Shown here: positions 1-7,349 of the stretch, in pieces | Layout of the letters: each line of letters opens with the position of its first letter | How positions within the stretch are numbered: the stretch's first letter is position 1 | Origin: an uncultured Eubacteriales bacterium | GTDB taxonomy: Bacteria > Bacillota > Clostridia > Oscillospirales > Acutalibacteraceae | NCBI GenBank assembly: GCA_900319615.1 | Contig: ONPE01000026.1 | Location: 1 to 13,117 of the forward strand | Length of the DNA: 13,117 bases | Reading direction: 5' to 3' | The notes under the pieces: model-generated | Told to the model about the DNA's origin: nothing | Seen by the model: the letters and a program-made list of their open reading frames with translations, nothing else | Databases searched by the model: none | Position numbers and translations under genes: made by a program

Positions 1-144
1 TTATGACTCTGTAAAGTCAATGCTTTTCGCTTCTTGCGGGATAAATACCTTTGCCGTCGTACCGCCGCCGTCGCGCGGTGTGATCGTCAGCGTGCCTTTG
101 TACATCGTATCGAGTCGCTGACGGATATTGTCCAGAGCTATATG
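1..144 (-). pseudogene. 3' fragment of a sensor histidine kinase (ATPase domain tail)
   Basis: Read on the minus strand, this stretch ends at the stop codon at 1-3 and encodes HIALDNIRQRLDTMYKG, then TLTI, GGGTTAKVFIPQ and a short polar tail. The pattern (I-A-L-x-N-I-x-x-R-L, then a GxGTT turn and a V-x-I-P strand) is the last part of the HATPase_c domain of LytS/YesM-type two-component sensor kinases, including the G2-box region. Nothing kinase-like lies upstream: homology stops at about 144, an in-frame stop sits at 208-210, and no good start codon or ribosome binding site exists. The break coincides with the edge of a 48-bp repeat (146-193), so this is a rearrangement remnant rather than a working gene. 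The missing N-H-G1 boxes rule out activity. Confidence 0.72.
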
Positions 145-145
145 T

Positions 146-193
146 GGCTCAGCGTCGCAGGCTTTGTCCTTTTCTATACAGCTATCCGAATCA
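146..193. repeat. Direct repeat copy 1 (pairs with 11191-11238)
   Basis: This 48-bp block aligns without gaps to 11191-11238, with about 40 of 48 bases identical, including the shared core CAGCTATCCGAATCA and TCGCAGGCTTT. It begins exactly where the histidine kinase homology stops. In the second copy the same sequence is the loop and right arm of the hairpin behind a manganese catalase fragment, plus the catalase stop codon. Here the left arm of that hairpin is absent. Confidence 0.75.
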
Positions 194-218
194 TTATTGT
201 AAAATAGTTATATAAGAC

Positions 219-247
219 TTGATAAATCAACTGGATTTTAGTATAAT
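219..247 (+). promoter_or_regulatory. Sigma-A-type promoter for the surface-protein operon
   Basis: TTGATA at 219-224 and a perfect TATAAT at 242-247 are separated by exactly 17 bp. The leader to the start codon at 282 is only about 28 nt, with AAAGGAAG at 267-274 as ribosome binding site. This is the only strong promoter seen ahead of the four-gene unit. Confidence 0.8.
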
Positions 248-281
248 ATAGCATGAAATAATATACAAAGGAAGTGTATTT

Positions 282-3200
282 ATGTTTAAACGATCATCGA
301 AACGTTTTATCTCCGTTTTGCTGGTGTTGTGCCTGATCGTTCCCGTGATAACGATAGGAACGGTGAGCACCTCCGCAAACGTGATTGCAGATTTCGCGAT
401 CGAAAAGCTGCTTGACACCGGTATGCGCGTCGCCAGCGAGGCGGTAGACGCTCTGGGTGAAGCAACAGGCAACGAGGATGTCGAAGAAGCCTTCTCGTTT
501 ATCAACGACTGGGTATTCAAGGACGCCTCAGAGGTCGCTGCGGAAAAGACGCAGGAGCTTTGTGAGGAGATTCTCACAGAGCTGACCTATGTCGAAGGTC
601 AAATCACGAGCGGCGACTCCGCAATCTCGGGAATGATCGCCGATGATTTTGTCAACAATGCGAAAACGGCTTTATCCAATCAGTGGTCAAGCGATGTAGA
701 CGACGTTCTGTCTGCATACAATGCGGATCAGGCTTTTGATCAATACTATACATATATGTGGAACGGCGTCCATCAGACCGGTACCGCCGAGACGGATCTG
801 AGGAGTCTGATGTATGAGATCCGCAGGATGAGCAAAACCGGCATCGACACCAATCAGAGCGAGGACGCGGTCAAGGAACAGATCTTCACCGACTCTACCA
901 TCATCGACGCGTTCGAGTCGCTGATCCACGATCTGGCGTCGAAGCTCGATTATTCCGATCCGAGCACCTCGGTAGCGCAGTGCGCCGCCAAGTACGCTTA
1001 TCTCGCGTATCCATTCAGCCACCAGCAGTATCCTTATGTACACAGCATGATGGAAAAGCAGATCATGTATTTGATCCAAGCGGAGATGCTCTACAACGAG
1101 TACCTTTTCCAGCAGGGAGAGTACCTTAAGAACAGTCCGGCTTACGGCGTCGATAGCATAGAATACGCCGCCAATCAGAATGCGCAGAAATACTTTTACG
1201 AAGTTCTGATGAACGACAGTGTTTCCGGCTCAAACGCGAAGATCGCCGCAATGCTCGACAAATCGATGAACGTCGCGCTGAACGGCAGCTTGTATATCTC
1301 GCTCGACGATTACATGAAGCCCGAGGACGCCGGGACGATCAAGCTCTCGGTCGAAGGCTACGAGTCCAGCCATGACTTCTACAAGGAGATATGCAACGTC
1401 GGCAATACCAGCTCGATCTCCGGCATCAGGGACGGCTCCAACAAATCGTCGGCAAAGTACACCAAGAGCTATATGCTTTTCAAGAAGGTCATGACGCATA
1501 CCGCCGCCGGCAACAAGGTGTTCTACATCCTCGATCCCGAGCAGTTCAGCGGCACCGACGCGCTTTATATCAAGAATCTGGAGCACGACGTCGTAATAGG
1601 CGTGGCAGACGCATTGAACCCCGATATCCATACGCCGTCCTGCGATTACCTCAACCTCTGCAAAAACATGACCGACGGCGTCAACCACTTCCAGGGCATC
1701 CATGACTATGACTGCTCCAACATCGACGCCTTCTTCAGCACCAACTATTTTAAGGCAAAGGGCTGCACGGTAGACAGCTATCTGGGTGGCTTTGAAGATA
1801 AGTATCTGCCCGACGGCGATACCAACCCGGGCGCGAACAAGAGCTGGCTGATCTCGTCGATGTACTGGTACGACAAGTGGAACTCCGTGAACGTCGGCTG
1901 GGCGCATATCAAGGGAGTAGACGGTACCGCCAGCTTCCCGAACAATGATGTATTGCAGATACGCAACGAGCACGACAAGGACGAGATAGGTCTTGAGCAC
2001 GCGCAGGGCAACAAATCCGAGACCTATACCGCCGTTCTCGCCAACAATCACCCGATCTACAGCCAGAATGTCACGGTGAAGATCACAAATCCGGACAGCG
2101 GCGATATCCGGGTCGAATTTGCCGACGGCAAGAGCGTCGGTATCGACGAAACAAAATATACCGAAAGCGGCGGCAAAATGACCATCCGCTTCAAACCCGA
2201 CAGATTTTTCAGATCGGTCAAGGTCATCCGCAACAGCGATGTCTTCGAGAACAAGGGCACGGTGACAGAGACCGTCCTCGTTGAGCCCGGCGACCTTTCG
2301 AGGATGACCCCCGACGACGACGGCTACTATACGATTAATTATCCCGCGCCTTACTCCGCGTCGACCATAGAGCTTGACAACGGCACCTTCAAATATATCA
2401 GCAACGCACAGGAGCTGATCGACTTCTCCAACCTCGTCAACTCCGGTCAGACCGACGTCAACGGTATCGTGACCGCCGATATAGATATGACGGGCTACGA
2501 GAACAAGCTCACCCCCATCGGCTTCGGCAAAACCTACACAGGCTTCTTTGAGGGCGGCAACCACACCATCTCCAACCTCGAGATGACAGGCACAAGCTCG
2601 AACTACGGTCTGTTCGGTACCGCGTCCGGCACCATCCGTGACCTGAAGGTGGACGGTGTGATCAATATCATCGCGAACGCGGACAGCATCGGCGGTATCG
2701 TAGGCTTTGCCGACGGCTGTACGCTGGAGCACATTTACTGCGACGTCACTATAGATAACTACGACGGTTCCAAATACTACGAGCTCAAGCATGTCGGCGG
2801 TATTGCCGGAACGATCCAGAATAACGAAACCATCGTCAACCGCTGTATGTTTTCCGGTAATATCGGTATCCTGCACTCTACCGACTGTATCGGCGGCATC
2901 GTCGGCTACAGCAACGGCGGCGCGCGCATCAGCAACTGCTGCTGCCTCGGAGACTTGAGATGCTACACAACGGACATGATACTGGGCGGAATACTCGGCT
3001 ATCTAAACAACACCGGCCCGACCATCAGCGACAGTTATTTTGCCGGCCAATTAGAAACCCCATACTCATCAAATAACGCAGGCGTGATCATCGGTCTCGT
3101 CAAAAACGCAACACCGACAAACATCACCAATAACTATTATAAGTCTGTGGGTCAGCCCCCCTTCGGCAGAAACAGTATGAGCGGACTGGGCGCGAGCGAG

Positions 3201-5309
3201 GTGATGTACAAAGATATCACGAGCGGTATGCTCACCTATGTCCTGAACAAGCGCGTGACCGACGGAACACAGGTATGGTATCAGAATCTTGACAACGGCG
3301 AGCCCGTTGACGAATATCCTGTTTTTGAAAACGATCACGGCACGGTTTATCTCATAGAGAGCGAGAGCCGCTATTCCAATTATCCCCCCGAAGCCCCGAC
3401 AGAAGCACCCACAGAGGCTCCTACAGAAGCGCCGACCGAAGCTCCCACAGAGGCACCGACAGAAGCTCCCACAGAAGCTCCCACAGAAGCACCGACAGAA
3501 GCTCCCACAGAAGCGCCGACCGAAGCTCCTACAGAAGCACCTACAGAAGCTCCCACAGAAGCACCTACAGAAGCACCTACAGAAGCACCTACAGAGGCGC
3601 CCACAGAAGCTCCCACAGAAGCACCTACAGAAGCGCCAACTGAGGCACCTACAGAAGCTCCGACCGAAGCTCCCACAGAGGCTCCTACCGAGGCACCCAC
3701 CGAGGCTCCCACAGAAGCTCCGACTCAGGGAGATCCCTCTACCCACGGCATCCGCACCTATGATGAGCTCTGCGAATTTGCTCAGCTCGTAAATAACGGC
3801 GAGACCAACGCCAATGCCTATCTGGAGAACAACATTCTCGCGCCCGAGGACTCGCAGTGGACCGTAGGTATCGGTACCGAGGATAAGCCCTATAACGGCA
3901 CCTTTGACGGCAAGGGCTACTGCATCATCGGCCTGAATCTGTACAATGATAACAATGCCGGTCTGTTTGAGTATATCGGCAAGGACGGCGTCGTCAAAGA
4001 CCTCATGGTTTTCGACTGCCGCAGCGTCAGCCCTGCACAGTATGCAGGCGGTATCGCGGCGATCAGCGAGGGTACTATAGACCACTGCACGAGCGGTATC
4101 AATCTCTCGGGCAATACGAGCGTCACCCTTCCGAACGGCAATAAAGTCAATCCCGCCGAATATAACTCATATATTTTCGGAAATTACTGCGGCGGTATCG
4201 CGGCGGTCAATAAGGGCGAGATCACAGGCTCGCGCAACGGTGCGGTCATAGAAGGCGTATACAGCGGCGGCATCACCGCGCTCAACGAGGGCAAGATCTA
4301 CGGATCCGCCAACAACGGCGCTGTGGGCTCCACCTCTATAAACTGCAGGCAGTCCGGCGGTATCGCAGGGGAGAACAAGGGCAAGATCCACAGCTCCTAC
4401 AACTCCGGCAAGCCCTCCTGCGGTGACAGCACCGCTTACGGCATGGTAGCCGGCGTCAACAGCTCCGCAGCGATCAGGGACGTCTTCTACTCCGACTACA
4501 ACAGCGTTCCTGCAGTCGGCAGCTCTTCTTCCGTTCAGCTCAGCGACACATCGGGTCTTGTGAAGAACTCCGATATGAAGACGGCTAAATTCGTCGATAC
4601 GCTCAACAACGTGACCGACGACACGGTAACATGGGTACGGACAAAGTTCCAAAACAGCTACTTCAACCAGGGCTTCCCGACCATCAGGGGCAATTACCTC
4701 AACGAAAGAACTATATATCTGAACAAATCCACGACCTTATCAGGCGCGATGCACGACGACCTCAGAGCGACCGCCGCTCATCTTTCCGAAGAGAGCGATC
4801 TGTACAACTTGTTTGCGGCTGAGGATGAGATCATCTCTGCATTCACGATCAATACGACAGATGCAAAGGGCAGTTATATCCCCGCCGAGCTCTGGACGTC
4901 CGGCGGCTTACAGCTCACCGTATCAAGCTCCTCGGAAGAAGCAAAACGCCTCGTCCTGCTTGTGCAGAACGACGACGGCACTATCGGCAGGATCGCTCCC
5001 GACAGTATCGGCGAAGGCAGCGCTGTATTCACCTTAGGTGAGGCGAGAGCGTTCGCCACGGCGCTTACGACTTCTTATCTGCTCGGTGACGCAGACGGCA
5101 ACGGTGAAGTCGATATCATCGACGCGTCGATCATCCAGCGCTTTGATGCAGAATACCCCATCAGCCCGGATATACCGGAAGGTTTTGCGGCTCGTGCCGA
5201 TGTTGACGGCGACGGAGACATCACCATCATCGACGCTACGCTGATCCAGCGTTATCTTGCCGGGATGACCGTTCAGTATCCGATCGGCGAATATCCGGCG
5301 CTCGAGTGA
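282..5309 (+). CDS. Giant secreted GLUG-repeat surface protein with dockerin
   Basis: This 1675-residue protein has a signal peptide (residues 1-32, KR-rich start, cleavage near TSA). Residues 33 to about 450 are largely helical and unrecognised, followed by a mixed region to about 700. A first GLUG-type beta module spans about 706-960, with GGIVG/GGIAG turns and a preceding AQELIDFSNLVNSG motif. Next come 28 perfect EAPT repeats (1037-1148), then a second homologous module (about 1156-1430, starting YDELCEFAQLVNNG). A C-terminal type I dockerin (about 1601-1661) has two calcium loops, DADGNGEVDIID and DVDGDGDITIID, each followed by an IIQR/LIQR helix. No catalytic domain is apparent, so an adhesive or structural role attached through a cohesin is inferred. 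It leads an operon whose next gene starts 16 nt after its stop. The start is supported by AAAGGAAG seven bases upstream. Confidence 0.88.
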   Translation: MFKRSSKRFISVLLVLCLIVPVITIGTVSTSANVIADFAIEKLLDTGMRVASEAVDALGEATGNEDVEEAFSFINDWVFKDASEVAAEKTQELCEEILTELTYVEGQITSGDSAISGMIADDFVNNAKTALSNQWSSDVDDVLSAYNADQAFDQYYTYMWNGVHQTGTAETDLRSLMYEIRRMSKTGIDTNQSEDAVKEQIFTDSTIIDAFESLIHDLASKLDYSDPSTSVAQCAAKYAYLAYPFSHQQYPYVHSMMEKQIMYLIQAEMLYNEYLFQQGEYLKNSPAYGVDSIEYAANQNAQKYFYEVLMNDSVSGSNAKIAAMLDKSMNVALNGSLYISLDDYMKPEDAGTIKLSVEGYESSHDFYKEICNVGNTSSISGIRDGSNKSSAKYTKSYMLFKKVMTHTAAGNKVFYILDPEQFSGTDALYIKNLEHDVVIGVADALNPDIHTPSCDYLNLCKNMTDGVNHFQGIHDYDCSNIDAFFSTNYFKAKGCTVDSYLGGFEDKYLPDGDTNPGANKSWLISSMYWYDKWNSVNVGWAHIKGVDGTASFPNNDVLQIRNEHDKDEIGLEHAQGNKSETYTAVLANNHPIYSQNVTVKITNPDSGDIRVEFADGKSVGIDETKYTESGGKMTIRFKPDRFFRSVKVIRNSDVFENKGTVTETVLVEPGDLSRMTPDDDGYYTINYPAPYSASTIELDNGTFKYISNAQELIDFSNLVNSGQTDVNGIVTADIDMTGYENKLTPIGFGKTYTGFFEGGNHTISNLEMTGTSSNYGLFGTASGTIRDLKVDGVINIIANADSIGGIVGFADGCTLEHIYCDVTIDNYDGSKYYELKHVGGIAGTIQNNETIVNRCMFSGNIGILHSTDCIGGIVGYSNGGARISNCCCLGDLRCYTTDMILGGILGYLNNTGPTISDSYFAGQLETPYSSNNAGVIIGLVKNATPTNITNNYYKSVGQPPFGRNSMSGLGASEVMYKDITSGMLTYVLNKRVTDGTQVWYQNLDNGEPVDEYPVFENDHGTVYLIESESRYSNYPPEAPTEAPTEAPTEAPTEAPTEAPTEAPTEAPTEAPTEAPTEAPTEAPTEAPTEAPTEAPTEAPTEAPTEAPTEAPTEAPTEAPTEAPTEAPTEAPTEAPTEAPTEAPTEAPTQGDPSTHGIRTYDELCEFAQLVNNGETNANAYLENNILAPEDSQWTVGIGTEDKPYNGTFDGKGYCIIGLNLYNDNNAGLFEYIGKDGVVKDLMVFDCRSVSPAQYAGGIAAISEGTIDHCTSGINLSGNTSVTLPNGNKVNPAEYNSYIFGNYCGGIAAVNKGEITGSRNGAVIEGVYSGGITALNEGKIYGSANNGAVGSTSINCRQSGGIAGENKGKIHSSYNSGKPSCGDSTAYGMVAGVNSSAAIRDVFYSDYNSVPAVGSSSSVQLSDTSGLVKNSDMKTAKFVDTLNNVTDDTVTWVRTKFQNSYFNQGFPTIRGNYLNERTIYLNKSTTLSGAMHDDLRATAAHLSEESDLYNLFAAEDEIISAFTINTTDAKGSYIPAELWTSGGLQLTVSSSSEEAKRLVLLVQNDDGTIGRIAPDSIGEGSAVFTLGEARAFATALTTSYLLGDADGNGEVDIIDASIIQRFDAEYPISPDIPEGFAARADVDGDGDITIIDATLIQRYLAGMTVQYPIGEYPALE
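3390..3725 (+). repeat. 28 tandem 12-bp units encoding EAPT
   Basis: The repeat comprises 28 consecutive units, each translating to exactly Glu-Ala-Pro-Thr. Codons vary freely: all four Ala and all four Pro codons, both Glu codons and three Thr codons occur. The result is an extended, proline-rich, potentially O-glycosylated linker between the two GLUG modules. It fits a rigid cell-wall spacer. Confidence 0.95.
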
Positions 5310-5325
5310 TCAAGGAGTAAGCAAG

Positions 5326-5835
5326 TTGAAAGAGAACAGCAATAACGAAAAAAGCAAAAAGAGTACCGTCATCATCATCGCAGCGGTGATCGTGATTATC
5401 GTTGCGGTGGCAGCGGCGCTGTACTTAAGCGGCGTTTTCTCTCCCAAGACAGAACCGGCGAACGGAGTTGTCGGTCAGATCACCGATAACTGGGATCCCG
5501 GTATCGAAGAGCCGTCCTCTCCCAAAAGCGGAACACAGATACCCGGCTATTCCAAGGCAGAGATGAACGCCGGCGATACCTCGCTGAAGCTCAGCGTCGG
5601 TAATCCGAAGGACAACAATGTCGGATTCTTCGCTAGTCTTGCGCTCGATGACGGAACGATACTGTACGAATCCGAGCTGTTGAAGCCCGGTCAGGGCCTC
5701 ACCGAGGTGCCTCTCACCAAAACTCTTGAAAAGGGCACATATAACGCAAAGGTCATTTACCGGTGCGTTGCGCTGGATGAGAACAACACGCCCCTCAACT
5801 CAGCCGAATCCGGTTTTACGCTAATCGTTAACTAA
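5326..5835 (+). CDS. Membrane-anchored extracellular beta-rich protein
   Basis: This 169-residue protein starts at TTG; AAGGAG at 5312-5317 sits eight bases upstream and no better ATG exists. A charged cytoplasmic head (residues 1-13) is followed by one membrane segment (about 14-36, very rich in I, V and A). A proline-rich linker and a predicted extracellular beta-sandwich (about 75-169) follow, with alternating strands such as TSLKLSVGN, FFASLALDDG and GTYNAKVIYRCVAL. No enzyme motif is present and I do not recognise a named family. It lies 16 nt behind the dockerin protein and 48 nt ahead of the WxL-like protein, so it is probably a membrane tether or assembly partner of the operon's secreted products. 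The TTG start may keep its level low. Confidence 0.8.
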   Translation: MKENSNNEKSKKSTVIIIAAVIVIIVAVAAALYLSGVFSPKTEPANGVVGQITDNWDPGIEEPSSPKSGTQIPGYSKAEMNAGDTSLKLSVGNPKDNNVGFFASLALDDGTILYESELLKPGQGLTEVPLTKTLEKGTYNAKVIYRCVALDENNTPLNSAESGFTLIVN

Positions 5836-5883
5836 GGCTCAGCCTTACAATATTATCAAATCATTTTGAAAGGAAGTAAAAAC

Positions 5884-6498
5884 ATGAAAGCAAAAAGAAT
5901 CATCACCATCGCGCTTGCCGTCTTAATGACAGCTATGTTCGTCGTGTCGGTTTCAGCCGCTCAGCTCACCGACGTCGATCCGAACGGCAAAACCGAGGTA
6001 ACCGCCCACATCAACGGCAATGAGCCCGGAGAAGTCTCCTACATCATCACCATCCCCGATGTTGTAGATTTCGGCGAGCTCAACATCCCTCCCGATGACG
6101 CAAGCGACTATGACAAAGACGTCACCTATCTTGTAGAAGCGACCGAGATAGACGGTCTTGATCCCGCTACTCAGCAGATCTCTGTTTACGTTAAGGATCA
6201 GGATGCAAACGTCAACGATGATCAGAAGTTCTATATCGCCAACAAAGAGAATGCGTCTATCAAGTTCAACTATGACGTATACAGAGCTACAGGCGATAAC
6301 GTAAATCTGTCCACCATGGTCAATGCCGATAATATGTTCACCAAGGGCTATTTCCTGACCGGCTTCAAGAACGAGGGCGATACTCTGGAGGGTACTCTCC
6401 GTTTCCATCAGAAGCAGCTCTACGGCGAGAACATCGCTGATATCGCCGGCGACTACAGCGGCTATATGGTATTCTTCAGCGCGATCGAAGACATCTGA
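5884..6498 (+). CDS. Secreted WxL-like surface protein
   Basis: This 204-residue protein starts at ATG 5884, chosen because GAAAGGAAG (5870-5878) lies just upstream; an in-frame TTG at 5866 would overlap that site. The signal peptide covers residues 1-26 (KAKR start, hydrophobic core, VSA cleavage). The mature part is acidic and predicted all-beta. It contains EVSYIITIPDVVDFGELNIP, which resembles the 'I-T-I-P-x-x-V-D-F-G' opening of WxL and related Gram-positive surface domains. It ends in a strand with YSGYMVFFSAIE, as such pilin-like domains do. The tryptophan of a true WxL motif is absent, so membership is uncertain. Together with its neighbours it suggests a non-covalent cell-surface complex. 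It could instead be a spore-coat-like or pilin-like protein of a clostridial family I cannot name. Confidence 0.78.
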   Translation: MKAKRIITIALAVLMTAMFVVSVSAAQLTDVDPNGKTEVTAHINGNEPGEVSYIITIPDVVDFGELNIPPDDASDYDKDVTYLVEATEIDGLDPATQQISVYVKDQDANVNDDQKFYIANKENASIKFNYDVYRATGDNVNLSTMVNADNMFTKGYFLTGFKNEGDTLEGTLRFHQKQLYGENIADIAGDYSGYMVFFSAIEDI

Positions 6499-6504
6499 TG
6501 ACCG

Positions 6505-6525
6505 TTTACCGTTTTATGCGGTAAA
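6505..6525 (+). other. Small intergenic hairpin inside the operon
   Basis: TTTACCG (6505-6511) and CGGTAAA (6519-6525) form a perfect 7-bp stem with a 7-nt loop between the WxL-like gene and the small anchor-protein gene. There is no T tract behind it. It may stabilise the upstream transcript end or reduce expression of the last gene. Confidence 0.4.
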
Positions 6526-6541
6526 GCCTTAGGCTATCGGT

Positions 6542-6853
6542 ATGAAAAACTGCATATTGAAGGGCATGTGTATCTTTTTCATGCTGCTCAGCCTGTTTCT
6601 GACCACCTTCACCCTTGTATCCAGCGCCCAAAGCGGCAGCGGCGGCTCTACACAGGTCGTCGCCCGCATCGAACCGGAGACAGCTCAGCCGACAGCGGCA
6701 TCTGCACAGCCCTCATCTACTCAGTCTGCAGCTGACGGTCTGCCGATCCGGACCGGAGAAGCGATGGCGTGGTTTGCGATCATCGCGCTGATCGTTTCCG
6801 GTATTTTTGTCATCGTTCTCAGGTTGAAGCACGCCGATCCGTCAAAGCGCTGA
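6542..6853 (+). CDS. Small surface protein with atypical sorting-signal-like C terminus
   Basis: This 103-residue protein has an N-terminal signal peptide (about 1-29, ending VSSAQS), then a low-complexity Ser/Ala/Gln/Thr linker. The C-terminal module has the layout of a sortase substrate: LPIRTGE, a hydrophobic span (AWFAIIALIVSGIFVIVLRL) and a basic tail ending KR. The motif has one extra residue compared with LPxTG, so it is either recognised by a divergent sortase or the protein is a plain membrane anchor. It resembles the small LPxTG protein (CscD) of Csc/WxL clusters in size, layout and position. The ribosome binding site is weak (TTAGG); an alternative ATG at 6566 would shorten the signal peptide. 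It is the last gene before a strong terminator. Confidence 0.75.
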   Translation: MKNCILKGMCIFFMLLSLFLTTFTLVSSAQSGSGGSTQVVARIEPETAQPTAASAQPSSTQSAADGLPIRTGEAMAWFAIIALIVSGIFVIVLRLKHADPSKR

Positions 6854-6870
6854 GGCGTTTATACAAAGTA

Positions 6871-6917
6871 AAGACCGATAATCATTCCTTTATCAGGATC
6901 TGATTATCGGTCTTTTT
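6871..6917 (+). terminator. Rho-independent terminator of the surface operon
   Basis: AAGACCGATAATCA (6871-6884) pairs perfectly with TGATTATCGGTCTT (6901-6914). The stem is 14 bp with a 16-nt loop, and TTTTT at 6913-6917 follows. It closes the unit that starts at the 219-247 promoter. Confidence 0.92.
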
Positions 6918-6977
6918 CTGTTGTTTGCATTATATTGATTATCATTTTCTTCTTATGTAAATTCGAAGAGGGAATCC

Positions 6978-7088
6978 GCGTGGGCAGCGGTGATCGGCTC
7001 GGATGATGATACCGGCAGCTGCTAAAATATCACCATCAACGGCGAAACGATAAACGCCGAAGACGACGCAAACGTCATTTGCGAATAA
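6978..7088 (+). pseudogene. Degenerate C-terminal fragment of a surface-repeat protein
   Basis: One reading frame gives AWAAVIGSDDDTGSC, a stop at 7023-7025, then NITINGETINAEDDANVICE and a final stop at 7086-7088. The wording resembles glycine-rich beta-helix repeats of clostridial surface proteins (GIGSG..GTCGNITINGGT.NAEGG), with an internal stop and several worn residues. There is no start or ribosome binding site. The ending ANVI(C/Y)E, the stop, and the small peptide gene shortly after are repeated at 10884-10928, which supports a shared origin. The homology is by eye only. Confidence 0.42.
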
Positions 7089-7106
7089 CCGAATAGGATG
7101 GTAAAA

Positions 7107-7349
7107 ATGATGAAAAAAGAAAAGTATGAACGCACCGAACTTGAGATCATCAATTTTATGACCGGAGTTGTTCTTATCACAATATATTCCGAAGCGAAAT
7201 ACAAAACAATAAAGGAAACAAGTCGAATCAGCGTATCTGTTGATGCTTTCGTCTGTTTAGCAGTTGAGCATAATATTGAATTTCCCGAAAAATATGCTAT
7301 ACTGAGATACGAGACAGGTAAAAGACGGAGGGATGATCAATTTGGTTGA
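7107..7349 (+). CDS. Small KEKYERTELEII peptide gene, copy 1 (tail uncertain)
   Basis: AGGATG at 7095-7100 places the start at ATG 7107 or 7110. The product begins MMKKEKYERTELEIINF, nearly identical to the 35-aa peptide at 10950 (IKEKYERTELEIIRF). Short acidic peptides of the type 'KYE.PELEII.F...DVI' are frequent in clostridial genomes; their function is unknown to me. After about residue 25 the similarity fades. The last 55 residues run through the promoter and ribosome binding site of the next gene, so the long tail is probably frame read-through in a decayed copy. The reading frame overlaps the next gene by 17 bases. It may or may not be expressed. Confidence 0.45.
   Translation: MMKKEKYERTELEIINFMTGVVLITIYSEAKYKTIKETSRISVSVDAFVCLAVEHNIEFPEKYAILRYETGKRRRDDQFG
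7276..7303 (+). promoter_or_regulatory. Promoter of the winged-helix regulator
   Basis: TTGAAT (7276-7281) and TATACT (7298-7303) are spaced by 16 bp. The expected start point near 7310 leaves a leader of about 20-30 nt containing GGAGGG (7327-7332). Confidence 0.65.

Noticed and set aside
1230..2876. Long minus-strand open frame of 548 codons inside the giant gene
   Set aside because: It lies wholly opposite a well-supported gene with signal peptide, GLUG modules and dockerin. Its wording is V/D/A/G-rich, typical of the opposite strand of such genes, and no promoter is seen.
3380..3712. Antisense 110-codon frame encoding GASV repeats
   Set aside because: It is the mirror of the EAPT array. 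Codon variation in the array keeps EAPT constant on the plus strand, and a repeat of 12 bp keeps all frames open without selection.
3390..3725. Possible CRISPR array
   Set aside because: The repeat is a continuous 12-bp coding tandem without spacers, and no cas gene is near.
3069..4085. Minus-strand 338-codon frame with Cys/Arg/Phe/Gly repeats
   Set aside because: The CRCFCGSF repeats are the third-frame mirror of the EAPT array. It has no independent signal.
5953..6408. Minus-strand 151-codon frame opposite the WxL-like gene
   Set aside because: The plus-strand gene has a signal peptide and a ribosome binding site; the opposite frame has neither.
7129..7349. Long conserved tail for the KEKYERTELEII peptide
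   Set aside because: Similarity to the second copy ends after about 25 residues, and the remaining frame covers a good promoter and the next gene's ribosome binding site.
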